Notes under the pieces: model-generated
Told to the model about the DNA's origin: nothing
The model's input: the letters and a program-made list of their open reading frames with translations, nothing else
Databases searched by the model: none
Assembly (NCBI GenBank): GCA_963677345.2
Contig: CAXXLC010000019.1
Coordinates: 254,805 to 318,804, forward strand
Source of the DNA: Saccharicrinis sp963677345
Lineage (GTDB): Bacteria; Bacteroidota; Bacteroidia; Bacteroidales; Marinilabiliaceae
Length of the DNA: 64,000 nucleotides
Direction: 5' to 3'
In this document: positions 34,287 to 44,063 of the stretch, piece after piece
Position numbering within the stretch: the stretch's first letter is position 1
Layout of the letters: each line of letters begins with the position of its first letter
Position numbers and translations under genes: made by a program

Positions 34287-36917
34287 ATGAATGCTTCTGA
34301 GGTAAGAAAAAGCTTTTGTGAATTTTTTGAGTCAAAACAGCACCAAATAGTTTCATCTGCCCCTATGGTGGTAAAAAATGATCCAACCCTGATGTTTACT
34401 AATGCTGGTATGAACCAGTTTAAAGATATTTTTCTTGGAAACAGTAAACCTTTTGCACCCAGAGTAGCCAACTCTCAAAAGTGTTTGCGGGTATCAGGTA
34501 AACATAACGATTTAGAGGAAGTCGGGCATGATACCTATCACCATACGATGTTTGAGATGTTAGGAAACTGGTCTTTTGGTGATTATTTTAAAAAAGAAGC
34601 TATTAGTTGGGCTTGGGAGTATCTTACAGAAGTACTTAAGTTAGATAAGTCAAGATTGTATGTTACTGTTTTTGAAGGTGATGAAACTATGTCTCTGGAT
34701 AAAGATATGGAAGCATATAATTATTGGAAACAATTTCTTCCCGAGGAAAAAATTATCGATGGAAACAGAAAAGATAATTTTTGGGAGATGGGAGATATGG
34801 GGCCTTGTGGCCCATGTTCAGAGATTCATATTGATTTGAGATCTGAGGACGAAATTGCCAAAATCGGTGGTGCCGAATTGGTAAATAAAGATCATCCGGA
34901 GGTTATTGAAGTCTGGAATCTTGTGTTTATTCAATACAATCGTAAAGCAAATGGTGATTTAGAGTTATTGCCTCATAAGCATGTGGATACCGGAATGGGA
35001 TTTGAGCGTTTATGTATGGCTTTACAAGGTAAAAAGTCGAATTACGATACTGATGTTTTTACTCCTATCATTAGTGAAATTGGTAAAGTAACTGATACCA
35101 AATACGGCGAGAGTAAAGAAAAAGATATTGCAATGCGTGTGATAGCCGATCATATTCGTACTATTGCTTTTTCTATCACAGATGGGCAGTTGCCTTCAAA
35201 TAACAAAGCAGGTTATGTAATACGTAGAATTCTTCGCAGAGCTGTACGATATGGTTATACATTCCTGGAGCAACGTCAGTCTTTTATGTATAAGTTGTTA
35301 CCGGCTTTAATTGCATCAATGGGTGATCATTATCCTGAATTAAATGATCAGAAAGATTTGATTGCAAATGTGATTAAAGAAGAGGAAGAATCTTTCTTAC
35401 GCACCTTGGCTACGGGCATTTCAATGCTTGATAAAATTGTAAAAACAACAAAAGACGGAAATTATAAAGTTGTTGAGGGTAAAGTTGCATTTGAACTATA
35501 TGATACATACGGATTTCCCTTGGATTTAACTGAGTTGATACTCAAAGAAAACGATTTGGTTGTGAATCGCAGGGAGTTTGAAAAGGAAATGGAAGCACAA
35601 AAGGAGAGAGCCAGAAGTGCTACGGCCATAGAAACTGAGGATTGGGTTACTTTGGTTCAGGATGATGTTGAAGAGTTTATTGGATACGATTATTTAGAGA
35701 GTGAAATTACAATAACCAAATACCGTAAGATCACCTCTAAAAATAAAACACTTTATCAACTGGTTTTTAATATTACTCCTTTTTATGCAGAGAGTGGTGG
35801 TCAGGTAGGCGATACCGGTTACATTGATAATGGCTTTGAGAAGATTGAAATTATTGATACAAAAAAAGAAAATAACCTTATTATACATATCGCAAAAAAG
35901 CTTCCTTCAAATATTAAGTGTGAGTTTAAGGCATTTGTAAATAATAACCGACGTCAAAATACAGCTAATAACCATACAGGAACGCATTTGTTGCACCAGG
36001 CTTTGAGAGAGGTTCTTGGAACTCATGTTGAGCAAAAAGGGTCTTTGGTACATCCAGACTATTTGCGATTCGACTTTGCTCATTTTCAAAAGATGACCCG
36101 TGAAGAAATTGAAGCTGTTGAAAAAATCGTTAACAAAAGGATCAGGGCAAACTTTGTATTGGAAGAAATGAGAGATATCCCTGTAGCAAAGGCTCATGAT
36201 ATGGGTGCCATGATGTTGTTTGGAGAGAAGTACGGTGACCTCGTAAGAGCAATTAAGTTTGGTGATTCAGTTGAGCTTTGTGGAGGAACTCATGTTAAAT
36301 ATACAGGCGAGATAGGTTTCTTTAAAATTTTAAGTGAGTCCTCAATTTCTGCAGGTATTAGAAGAATTGAAGCCGTTACAGGTGAAAAAGCTGAGGAGTT
36401 GATCATGGGTCAACATAACTTAATACTGGGTATTCAGGATTTGTTTAAGGCTTCAGGTGATCTTCAAAAGAATATAGAGTCGCTTATGAGCGACAATAGT
36501 AAGTTGGGAAAAGAGCTTGATTCAATGAAACAAAACTTTATTAATATTGAGAAACGTGATATCATAGATGGTGCCATGGATATTAATGGAGTTAAAGTTA
36601 TAGCAGTGAATGTGAACCCTATGCTTGGCGATAAATTAAAAGATTTAGCATTTCAGTTAAAAAATGAGATGGATGAATTTGTTGCTGTTTTAGGAGCTAA
36701 TGTGAACGGTAAACCTCAATTAAGTGTTATTACATCTGATGATATTGCAAAGTCAGGTAAGATTAATGCTGTTGAAGTGATTCGTGATTGTGCTAAAGAA
36801 ATCAAAGGAGGAGGAGGGGGGCAGCCTTTCTTTGCTACTGCAGGAGGTAAAAATGCACAAGGACTAGAAATTGCTATTCACAGAGCAAAAGCATTTATAG
36901 AGCAAAAGTTAGTTTAG
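34287..36917 (+). CDS. alaS: Alanyl-tRNA synthetase
   Basis: Full-length 876-residue AlaS. The class II catalytic domain is N-terminal (SAPMVVKNDPTLMFTNAGMN, KHNDLEEVGHDTYHHTMFEM, FWEMGDMGPCGPCSEIH). The editing domain has the zinc ligands His563 and His567 (NHTGTHLLH) and Cys665 and His669 (ELCGGTHVKYTGE). The C-terminal C-Ala domain ends KGGGGGQPFFATAGGK. It is monocistronic, with a -7 box 50 bp upstream and a terminator after it. Confidence 0.98.
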   Translation: MNASEVRKSFCEFFESKQHQIVSSAPMVVKNDPTLMFTNAGMNQFKDIFLGNSKPFAPRVANSQKCLRVSGKHNDLEEVGHDTYHHTMFEMLGNWSFGDYFKKEAISWAWEYLTEVLKLDKSRLYVTVFEGDETMSLDKDMEAYNYWKQFLPEEKIIDGNRKDNFWEMGDMGPCGPCSEIHIDLRSEDEIAKIGGAELVNKDHPEVIEVWNLVFIQYNRKANGDLELLPHKHVDTGMGFERLCMALQGKKSNYDTDVFTPIISEIGKVTDTKYGESKEKDIAMRVIADHIRTIAFSITDGQLPSNNKAGYVIRRILRRAVRYGYTFLEQRQSFMYKLLPALIASMGDHYPELNDQKDLIANVIKEEEESFLRTLATGISMLDKIVKTTKDGNYKVVEGKVAFELYDTYGFPLDLTELILKENDLVVNRREFEKEMEAQKERARSATAIETEDWVTLVQDDVEEFIGYDYLESEITITKYRKITSKNKTLYQLVFNITPFYAESGGQVGDTGYIDNGFEKIEIIDTKKENNLIIHIAKKLPSNIKCEFKAFVNNNRRQNTANNHTGTHLLHQALREVLGTHVEQKGSLVHPDYLRFDFAHFQKMTREEIEAVEKIVNKRIRANFVLEEMRDIPVAKAHDMGAMMLFGEKYGDLVRAIKFGDSVELCGGTHVKYTGEIGFFKILSESSISAGIRRIEAVTGEKAEELIMGQHNLILGIQDLFKASGDLQKNIESLMSDNSKLGKELDSMKQNFINIEKRDIIDGAMDINGVKVIAVNVNPMLGDKLKDLAFQLKNEMDEFVAVLGANVNGKPQLSVITSDDIAKSGKINAVEVIRDCAKEIKGGGGGQPFFATAGGKNAQGLEIAIHRAKAFIEQKLV

Positions 36918-36939
36918 AAAAATACTAAAATATATACTT

Positions 36940-36977
36940 AAAGTCTGTAGGAAGAGTATTTCTTACAGACTTTTTAT
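36940..36977 (+). terminator. Terminator of alaS
   Basis: AAGTCTGTA (36941-36949) and TACAGACTT (36964-36972) pair, with additional inner pairing GGAA/TTCT, followed by TTTTATT. Confidence 0.88.
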
Positions 36978-37009
36978 TAAGGATTATTTTCTTTAATGGA
37001 AAACTTCTC

Positions 37010-37017
37010 TACATTTG
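37010..37017 (+). promoter_or_regulatory. -7 element TACATTTG upstream of rex
   Basis: Consensus -7 box with a TTTTC-like -33 about 19 bp upstream. It leaves a 60-nt leader before the rex ATG at 37085. No clear Rex operator was recognised here. Confidence 0.65.
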
Positions 37018-37084
37018 TGTTAAAGGGTTAAAAATTATATGTTTTTAACAGTAATGTATTAAAGGTAAGTACTAGCAACAAAAT

Positions 37085-37732
37085 ATGTCGTCAGAAAATA
37101 AAAAAAAGGAAGGAGTCGTTCCTGAACCGTCACTTCGAAGAATGCCTTGTTATTTAGCATACTTAAAATTAGCTAAAAGAAGGAATCAGGAATATGTTTC
37201 TTCAACTCATATAGCAAGAGATATGGGTGTGGATCCAACACAAGTTACCAAGGATTTATCATACACAAGTATTGTTGGTAAAACGCGCGTAGGCTATGAA
37301 GTAAATACCTTAATTGATGTTTTGGAAGATTTTCTTGGTTTTAGAAAGCTGGATAAAGCGTATCTGTTTGGTGCCGGTAGTTTAGGAAATGCACTGCTGC
37401 ATGACCATGGTCTGGATCAGTATGGATTAAGAATCGTGGCTGCGTTTGATATTGATCCAAAAGTAGTGGGAAGAACGATTGAAGGTGTACCTATTTTTCA
37501 TGTTTCTGAATTTGAAAAAATGAAGGATAATAACGTGGAAGTAGGAATATTAACTGTTCCTGCCGAATTTGCTCAGAGTGTGGCTCAGCAAATGGCCGAA
37601 GGAGGAATTAAAGGGATATGGAACTTTACACCAATCAGGATTAGACTGGGAGATAAAGTGGTTGTACAGGATACTTCGCTATATGCGCATTTGGCAGTAA
37701 TGTTTAATCGAATGAAAAATATTAAAAAGTAA
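37085..37732 (+). CDS. rex: Rex, redox-sensing (NADH/NAD+) transcriptional repressor
   Basis: A 215-residue Rex. The N-terminal winged helix is LRRMPCYLAYLKLAKRRNQE and VDPTQVTKDLSYT. The Rossmann domain has YLFGAGSLGNALL and FDIDPKVVGRTIEGVPIFH, and the C-terminal helix (TSLYAHLAVMFNRM) is the domain-swap segment. Rex releases DNA when NADH is high and typically controls fermentation and anaerobic respiration genes. Its last 11 bases overlap convergently with the 3' end of the histidine kinase gene. Confidence 0.96.
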   Translation: MSSENKKKEGVVPEPSLRRMPCYLAYLKLAKRRNQEYVSSTHIARDMGVDPTQVTKDLSYTSIVGKTRVGYEVNTLIDVLEDFLGFRKLDKAYLFGAGSLGNALLHDHGLDQYGLRIVAAFDIDPKVVGRTIEGVPIFHVSEFEKMKDNNVEVGILTVPAEFAQSVAQQMAEGGIKGIWNFTPIRIRLGDKVVVQDTSLYAHLAVMFNRMKNIKK

Positions 37733-39083
37733 GTGTAAACTTGGTTTCTTTTTCGGGCTCAGAGTATGCATTTATTGTACCTCCGTGCAGTCTTAATATC
37801 TGTCTTGATAAGCTGAGTCCAATTCCTGAACCTTGTGGTTTTGTTGTAAAGAAAGGGATAAATATTCGTTCCAATACATTGGGTAATATTCCAGGTCCAT
37901 TGTCAACAACCTGGATGATTGTTTTTCCGCGACTGTTTAGATTTGAAATTAGTTTTATTTCAGCATTCTCTCTGCCTTCAACAGCATGAATAGCATTTTT
38001 AATCAGGTTTATAATAACTTGTTCTATTAATTGTTCGTCTGCAGAAAGTTCAAGAGTTTGTGGTTCTGTTTTTATAATGCATGATATTTTCTTAGCATTT
38101 ATTTCTTCTTCAAATAAATGTTTGATGTTTTCAAACAAGTGACTTATCTTAAAGATTGAAAAGTTTGGATTTGGAATTTTAGTAAGATCACGATAAGTGT
38201 TTACAAAATGTAATAGTCCGTCTGTTCTTTTGTAAATCGTTTTTAAGGCTGTTTCAACTTCTTCAAGCGATTCTATATCTTCGTTATTTACACCACTTTC
38301 TTTTAAATTATTGTATATATCCTGAATTAATAATGTTACAGTGGATGATAGGGATGAAATAGGAGTTATGGAATTCATGATTTCATGAGTTAAAACACGT
38401 ATTAGTTTTTGCCATGATTCCATTTCTTTTTCTTCAAGTTCCTGCTGAATGTTTTTTATTGAAACGAGAGTGATTTTTCTGTTGTGAATCGTGAACTCAG
38501 TGGCATAAATAATAAGTTGAAGAAGGTTGTCTTTTTCCTGCACTTTTATTAATGTGTTTTCACCATGTCTGATTTTAAATAGCTTTTCAACCATTTCCGG
38601 GCTAAAGCTCCTTAAAGATTCAATGTTGCTTAAATTACGTACCTGAAAAAGTTTTTTTGTGGCGTTGTTTATCAATTCAACTTTACCGTCTTTTTTAAAA
38701 GCAATCAATGCTATTCCAATATGTTGAATCACTGTTTGTAGGTAGTAATAGTTTTCTTCTTTTTCGGCTCTTACTTCCTGAAAGTCTTTAATTACTTCAT
38801 TAAACGAGCTTTTTAGTTTCTCGAAAGTTGAACCTTCTCCTTCTATTTGAAAAGTCCTGGTAAAATCTGAATACCTGATTGATTCCAGAAAATTATTTAA
38901 AACTCGATTTGTTCTATCAATGTAATGGAAAAAGGCAAAAACTTGTATGCCTATAGCACCTCCTACAAGAAAAAGTGTCATTGTTAAGTTGGTGTTGTAG
39001 AACAAGTAAAAGAACAGGAAGATTGTTCCTGTTAATGAAATTGTTCGGATGATGAAGTTGACTCTGAAGTTTTTATAAACCAT
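37722..39083 (-). CDS. Sensor histidine kinase (NtrB/NtrY-like)
   Basis: A 453-residue membrane kinase. Two N-terminal helices (RTISLTGTIFLFFYLFY and TMTLFLVGGAIGIQVFAFFH) have almost no periplasmic loop, so the signal is probably cytoplasmic or in the membrane. A PAS-like domain follows (about 110-215), then the H-box HEIMNSITPISSL, N-box LIKNAIHAVEGRE, G1 VVDNGPGILP and G2 GSGIGLSLSRQI. It overlaps the upstream response regulator by 11 bp and is its certain partner. It also overlaps rex by 11 bp at the 3' ends. Confidence 0.92.
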   Translation of the reverse strand: MVYKNFRVNFIIRTISLTGTIFLFFYLFYNTNLTMTLFLVGGAIGIQVFAFFHYIDRTNRVLNNFLESIRYSDFTRTFQIEGEGSTFEKLKSSFNEVIKDFQEVRAEKEENYYYLQTVIQHIGIALIAFKKDGKVELINNATKKLFQVRNLSNIESLRSFSPEMVEKLFKIRHGENTLIKVQEKDNLLQLIIYATEFTIHNRKITLVSIKNIQQELEEKEMESWQKLIRVLTHEIMNSITPISSLSSTVTLLIQDIYNNLKESGVNNEDIESLEEVETALKTIYKRTDGLLHFVNTYRDLTKIPNPNFSIFKISHLFENIKHLFEEEINAKKISCIIKTEPQTLELSADEQLIEQVIINLIKNAIHAVEGRENAEIKLISNLNSRGKTIIQVVDNGPGILPNVLERIFIPFFTTKPQGSGIGLSLSRQILRLHGGTINAYSEPEKETKFTLTF

Positions 39084-40446
39084 ATTTTTCCATTCTTCTG
39101 TATAGTGAAGTTCTGGTTAATCCAAGGTCTGAAGATGCTTTGGATATGTTGCCCCTGTTTATTCTTAATACTTTCTCAATGATGGTCTTTTCAACTTCTT
39201 CAAGATTGTATGTTTCTAATTCAAATCCGTCAGATGATGATTTATGCGTTGATAGTTGAAGATCATCATGAGAGAGCGTCGGAGTATCTCCTAAAATAAC
39301 AGCTCTTTCAAGTACATGCTGAAACTCTCTGACATTTCCCGGCCAATGATAATGCGCTAATTTATTTAGTGCGCTTTTAGAAAGTTTAGATGGCTTTTTA
39401 TATTTTTTTGAAAAGATGTTTAAAAAATGTTCTGCCAATACAGGAATGTCTTCTGGTCTTTCTCTTAATGGAGGTAACTCTATTTCAACAGTATTCAGCC
39501 TGTAAAGTAAATCCATTCTGAATTCATCTTTATCAGCCATTTCTCTTAATGGCATATTTGTTGCACTAATAAGCCTTATGTCAATGGGTTTGGATTTATT
39601 GGCTCCCACTCTTGTAACTTCTCTTCTTTCCAGAACGGTCAATAGTTTTGCCTGGAAAGGAAGAGATAGGTTTCCTATTTCATCTAAGAAAATTGTTCCG
39701 TTGTTAGCGAGTTCAAATCTTCCCGGACGATCAGCTTTGGCATCTGTAAAAGCCCCCTTAACATGTCCAAATAATTCACTTTCAAATAGAGTTTCACTTA
39801 AGGCTCCTAAATCTACACTTACAAATCCTTCATCTTTTCTGATTGAATTTCTATGAAGAGCTCTAGCAACTAATTCCTTGCCGGTTCCGTTTTCCCCAAG
39901 TATTAAAACATTGGCATCGGTTTTTGCTACTTTGCTGATGGTGTTAAATACTTGTCGCATACCTGGAGAAATACCTATGAAATCAGCGAAGGGTTGATCA
40001 AGAATGGTGTTCATTTCATGTTGTTTTTCCTTTAATTCATGAACTTCATTCCTGGATTTCCTTAATTTTATTGCTGATGATATAGTGGCAAGAATTTTTT
40101 CATTTTGCCAGGGTTTGAGTATGAAATCTGTAGCTCCTGCTTTTATGGCCTTTACCGATTTTTCTACATCTCCATAGGCGGTTATAAATAACACAACAGC
40201 AGATGGATCAATGTCAAGAATTTGTTGTAAGTATTGAAACCCTTCTTGTCCGCTGATGGCATCTTTTGAAAAGTTCATGTCTAAAAGAATTACATCAAAG
40301 TTGTCGTCATTTAAAATAGCAGGTATTTTAGTCGGATCGGATTCTGTTTTTACAAACGCTACATGGGGTTTTAACAATAACTTTAAAGCAAATAATATAT
40401 CTTCGTTGTCATCTATAGCTAATATTCTTCCATATTTTTTTTCCAT
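39073..40446 (-). CDS. Sigma-54-dependent response regulator (NtrC family)
   Basis: A 457-residue regulator with receiver domain (phospho-acceptor Asp56 in VILLDMNF, Lys in FILKPW), AAA+ domain (Walker A GENGTGKE, sigma-54-contacting GAFTDA loop in GHVKGAFTDAKAD, ATNMPLREMADKDEFRMDLL) and Fis-type C-terminal helix-turn-helix (RGNISKASSDLGLTRTSLYR). It is the first gene of a two-gene operon with the kinase. The divergent ABC/FtsX transporter is a plausible target, but no clear -24/-12 promoter was found between them. Confidence 0.94.
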   Translation of the reverse strand: MEKKYGRILAIDDNEDILFALKLLLKPHVAFVKTESDPTKIPAILNDDNFDVILLDMNFSKDAISGQEGFQYLQQILDIDPSAVVLFITAYGDVEKSVKAIKAGATDFILKPWQNEKILATISSAIKLRKSRNEVHELKEKQHEMNTILDQPFADFIGISPGMRQVFNTISKVAKTDANVLILGENGTGKELVARALHRNSIRKDEGFVSVDLGALSETLFESELFGHVKGAFTDAKADRPGRFELANNGTIFLDEIGNLSLPFQAKLLTVLERREVTRVGANKSKPIDIRLISATNMPLREMADKDEFRMDLLYRLNTVEIELPPLRERPEDIPVLAEHFLNIFSKKYKKPSKLSKSALNKLAHYHWPGNVREFQHVLERAVILGDTPTLSHDDLQLSTHKSSSDGFELETYNLEEVEKTIIEKVLRINRGNISKASSDLGLTRTSLYRRMEKYGL

Positions 40447-40841
40447 AGGAAAAGAGTTTTATTTTATAAATATAATGTTTTCAACAATTAAATGTTCTGA
40501 TTCGTACATTTTTAGGTGTGAGATGATTATTCAAAAAAAATGCCGAATATGTAATGTGCTTGATTATAAGAGCTTAACGTGGCTGGCATAATAAATGAAG
40601 TGTATTGTTATCATACAGTATAACACATAAAGTATTTAGGAAAGAAGAGGTGGTGGTAAACTGTAGTTATACAGTTGTTTATGTTGAAAATTAGTTTGGG
40701 TTGTTAATAAATATTCAACAAAATTGAGGTAAAATAACTGTTATTGCCATGTACGAATTCGAACATTATATGTTTCGAAACCGTACATTTGCAAAAATTA
40801 AGTTGAGGGGCGATTTAAAATAGAAGATTATTGTAATTAGA
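40447..40841. promoter_or_regulatory. Control region with three inverted repeats between the two-component and ABC operons
   Basis: 395 bp without a gene. Inverted repeats: TGTTAT-N8-ATAACA (40606-40625), AACTGTA-GTTA-TACAGTT (40659-40676, perfect), and a long imperfect one bounded by TGTACG (40750) and CGTACA (40787) with inner TTCGAACAT / ATGTTTCGAA. The third overlaps a -7 box TACATTTG (40784-40791) of the ABC operon, so a protein bound there should affect that promoter. The first two are upstream candidates for activator sites. Confidence 0.6.
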
Positions 40842-41513
40842 ATGATACAGGCAATCGATATATCGAAAGAATATAGGTCGGGAGAAGTGGTTTGTAAAGC
40901 TTTAAATAATATAAACCTTTTTATCGAAAAAGGAGATTATGTTGCGTTTTATGGACCTTCAGGAAGTGGAAAAACCAGCTTGGTAAATATATTTGGTTTA
41001 CTTGAGTATCCTTCTTCAGGGGATTTAGTTATAGATGGACAGTCTGTTGTGAATTTGGATGAAAGACAAAGGCTTGAATATCGTAAAGGTCAAATTGGGT
41101 ATTTATTTAGCAATCCTCGTTTGATTGAAGAGTTGTCTGTTTATGAAAATATTGAGCTCCCATTGATATATCAAAAGGTTAAGAAAACAGAACGAAAACA
41201 AAAAGTACTGCATTTTCTTGGTGAACTGAATTTAATGCATAGAAAAAAATATTTTCCTAAAGATTTAACAATGCTCGAAAAACAAAAGGTTGCAATAGTC
41301 AGAGCCATTGTTTCAAATCCGGTAATACTAATTGCCGATGAACCAACAGCCAGGTTAAATTCAACTGAAGGCGAAGAAGTTTTAAGTATATTAAATAGGC
41401 TTAATGAAACAGGGTTGACCGTTTTATTATTTACGCATTCAAGTGGAGTTGCCACAATGGGGCAAAAAGTTGTTCAACTGTTCGATGGACATCTGGTTAG
41501 GGAAAATATCTAA
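40842..41513 (+). CDS. MacB/LolD-type ABC ATPase with degenerate catalytic motifs
   Basis: A 223-residue ATPase paired with an FtsX-like permease. Walker A GPSGSGKT (38-45), Walker B ILIADEPT (Asp166, Glu167) and the switch His199 are intact. The Q-loop, usually FVFQ, reads YLFSNP with Ser90 in place of Gln. The signature, usually LSGGQ, reads LTMLEKQ (142-148). The D-loop, usually SLDS, reads RLNS (171-174). By contrast the LolD-type ATPase at 48749 keeps all of these. It may hydrolyse ATP slowly or act as a regulated switch. It is 10 bp before its permease gene. Confidence 0.88.
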   Translation: MIQAIDISKEYRSGEVVCKALNNINLFIEKGDYVAFYGPSGSGKTSLVNIFGLLEYPSSGDLVIDGQSVVNLDERQRLEYRKGQIGYLFSNPRLIEELSVYENIELPLIYQKVKKTERKQKVLHFLGELNLMHRKKYFPKDLTMLEKQKVAIVRAIVSNPVILIADEPTARLNSTEGEEVLSILNRLNETGLTVLLFTHSSGVATMGQKVVQLFDGHLVRENI

Positions 41514-41523
41514 AAGGATTTAG

Positions 41524-43974
41524 ATGAGTGTTTTTAGAAATATAAAAATAGCTGTTCGCTCGCTTTTTCGTTTTCGCTCTGATGCGATAATAAATATTAT
41601 TGGTTTGTCGGTAGGCATTACAATCAGTATTATCGTTTTACTATATGTTAGAAGTGAATTGAATTATGACAGGCATTTTTCAAATTATAAAAATACATAT
41701 AGAGTTATTACAGAAGGGGTAATTGGAGATAATTTTTTTAGAAGTGCAGTTACTCCTGGTCCATTGTCTGATTATTTATTAAATGAATTTTCTGAAATTA
41801 CCGGTTCCGTAAGATTAGTAAGGGGGAGTAACAAGCTTGTTGCCTATGATGATAAAAAGTTTAATGAGGATGATTTTTATTATGCGGATACATCTTTTTT
41901 TAAAATCTTTGATGTAAACGTTATTGCTAAGGTAAAAGAAGAATTGCTCTCCTCTCCGGAAGATGTTGTTGTTAGTAGATCTATTGCTCAAAAATATTTT
42001 GGGAATGAGAATCCGTTAGGGAAAGAAATAAAACTTGACAATGGACTCGTGTTTTATGTTAGTGGAGTATTTGAAGATTTCCCATCAAATTCTCATTTTC
42101 ATTGTGACTTTGTTGCATCCCATAGCTCTATTGCTAAGTTATATAAGGTAAAATATAGTGAAGGGTATAAAGAGTTAATGCATAATTGGTTGCAGTTAGA
42201 TCAGTATACATATATTGTAGCTTCTGATACTGCTGGGTTAAACAATCAAATAGCTAATAAAATTGATGTAATTCTAAGGAATTATATGTTAGCGTTAGAA
42301 AGTAATCAGGAAACTTCAATATCTCAGGGTATTAAGTCTTTAAGATTTAAATTGCAAGGTTTGTCAGATATTCACCTCAGATCTGATTTGGAAAACGAAT
42401 TAGAACCTAACTCAAAATATATTTATGTGGTTCTTTTTGTTTGTATAGCAGTATTTGTTTTAATTGTTACATCAATCAATTTTATAAATCTTACCACGGC
42501 AAGAGCTTCAAAAAGGGTGCAGGAGATTGGTGTGCGTAAGATTACCGGAGTTGATGAAAGGGACTTGTTTGTTCAGTTTATCATAGAGGCCGTTACGTAT
42601 AGCTTTATAGCTTTGTTTGTAGGGTTGGTAATGTCAGAATTATTACTGCCTGGATTTAATTATTTGTTTAATATTAACTTACATCTAAATATGTTGGAAG
42701 GTAGAGTGGAATTATTCTATGTAACCGGTTTGACATTGATGATAGGTTTAATATCAGGTGTTTATCCTGCCATGTCCTTTTCCAGACATAATGAAATAGA
42801 TATTTTTAATAAAGGTACATCACTAGGAAAAAAAAGTTTGTTGGTGCGTGGTTTTTTAGCAGGGGGACAAGTTTTGGTTGCTGCTTTTTTGGTGATCCTT
42901 TCTTTGGGAATGTACTGGAATATTAAGTTTCTTGAAAAGATAGATTTAGGGTTTAATAGTAAAAATGTTGTTGTTGTTGAGCGAGGGTACGCCTTAGGTA
43001 ATGATTTTAATGAAATAAAAAAACAACTGTCTTCAATTCCCGGAGTTATTGACGTTTCGGCAAGTAAATTTATGATAGGTAAGATTGCGCCTCTAACCTC
43101 CTTTAAATATTTGTCTAAGAGCGGTGAAAAACTTGTTCTTTTGCCTTATAACTATGTAGAGAAAGACTTTTTGAAATTGCTGCAGGTTAATTTTGTTGCC
43201 GGAGATGTTTGGAGGGAATCAGAAGAGAAAATGTCTCATGATATCGTAATTTCAGCATCCACAAAGTCTGCACTTAAGTTTACTAAACCACTTGGAAAGA
43301 AAATTAATTATGCGGCTTCTACTAAGTGGGATTATGGCTTTTCTATATCAGGAGTGTCAAAGGATTTTCATTTTGAGCCAGTTCAGTATCCTATACGTCC
43401 TTTGGTTTTAATGGAGTTACCTAAGGGTAGTCCATATGAAAGTTTATTCATTAGAGTTTCGGATAAGCTTCCTGTCGATCAAACGATTTCAGGAATTTCC
43501 AGATATTGGAAGATAAATACCGATGGAGAGCCTTTTGAATATGAGATGTTGGATGATACATTAAGCAGAAACTTAAACGAGGAGCATACGGTATTAAAAA
43601 TTGTTTTCTTATTTTCATTACTTTCTATATTTATTGCATGGCTTGGAATTAGAGCATTTGCTACTTATGTGAGTGAATTAAAGTTCTATGATTTTCATAT
43701 AAAAAGGATTCTTGGGGCATCTCAGGTAAATATTTTTAATGAATTATTTTTAGAGGTAGGGCAGTTTTTAATGACAGGTATTATTGTTGCTATACCGTTA
43801 TCTTATTTTGTGCTTCAGTTATGGTTAAATGGATTTGCTTATTTTAGTAGAATGCCTGTTTTTATTATGCTAGCCATAGGCTTATTGTTGTTTGGACTTT
43901 GTTTTTTAATTATATTAACTCATTCACTTAGAATAATAAAGACCTTGCCGGATGAAAGTGAAATAGAGTTTTGA
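41524..43974 (+). CDS. FtsX/MacB-type ABC permease, duplicated form
   Basis: An 816-residue permease with two MacB-like halves. Helix 1 (SDAIINIIGLSVGITISIIVLLYV) is followed by a periplasmic core domain (about 45-290), three helices with the cytoplasmic RASKRVQEIGVRKITGVDERD loop, a further helix near 440, a second core domain and three final helices with VSELKFYDFHIKRILGASQVN. Such large Bacteroidota permeases work with one small ATPase and are often mechanotransmitters rather than substrate channels. It is encoded directly after the atypical ATPase and divergently from a two-component system. Confidence 0.9.
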   Translation: MSVFRNIKIAVRSLFRFRSDAIINIIGLSVGITISIIVLLYVRSELNYDRHFSNYKNTYRVITEGVIGDNFFRSAVTPGPLSDYLLNEFSEITGSVRLVRGSNKLVAYDDKKFNEDDFYYADTSFFKIFDVNVIAKVKEELLSSPEDVVVSRSIAQKYFGNENPLGKEIKLDNGLVFYVSGVFEDFPSNSHFHCDFVASHSSIAKLYKVKYSEGYKELMHNWLQLDQYTYIVASDTAGLNNQIANKIDVILRNYMLALESNQETSISQGIKSLRFKLQGLSDIHLRSDLENELEPNSKYIYVVLFVCIAVFVLIVTSINFINLTTARASKRVQEIGVRKITGVDERDLFVQFIIEAVTYSFIALFVGLVMSELLLPGFNYLFNINLHLNMLEGRVELFYVTGLTLMIGLISGVYPAMSFSRHNEIDIFNKGTSLGKKSLLVRGFLAGGQVLVAAFLVILSLGMYWNIKFLEKIDLGFNSKNVVVVERGYALGNDFNEIKKQLSSIPGVIDVSASKFMIGKIAPLTSFKYLSKSGEKLVLLPYNYVEKDFLKLLQVNFVAGDVWRESEEKMSHDIVISASTKSALKFTKPLGKKINYAASTKWDYGFSISGVSKDFHFEPVQYPIRPLVLMELPKGSPYESLFIRVSDKLPVDQTISGISRYWKINTDGEPFEYEMLDDTLSRNLNEEHTVLKIVFLFSLLSIFIAWLGIRAFATYVSELKFYDFHIKRILGASQVNIFNELFLEVGQFLMTGIIVAIPLSYFVLQLWLNGFAYFSRMPVFIMLAIGLLLFGLCFLIILTHSLRIIKTLPDESEIEF

Positions 43975-44063
43975 TCATATGTTTCTAACCTTTTGCGAAT
44001 TAAAAAAATATACTTTGGGGAGTAAAGGTAATCTCTAGCCTGATGTATCCATAAATTTTCGTT

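Noticed and set aside
40447..40841. Sigma-54 -24/-12 promoter for the ABC operon
   Set aside because: No GG-N10-GC pair with acceptable flanks found on the plus strand; the visible element is a TACATTTG -7 box.
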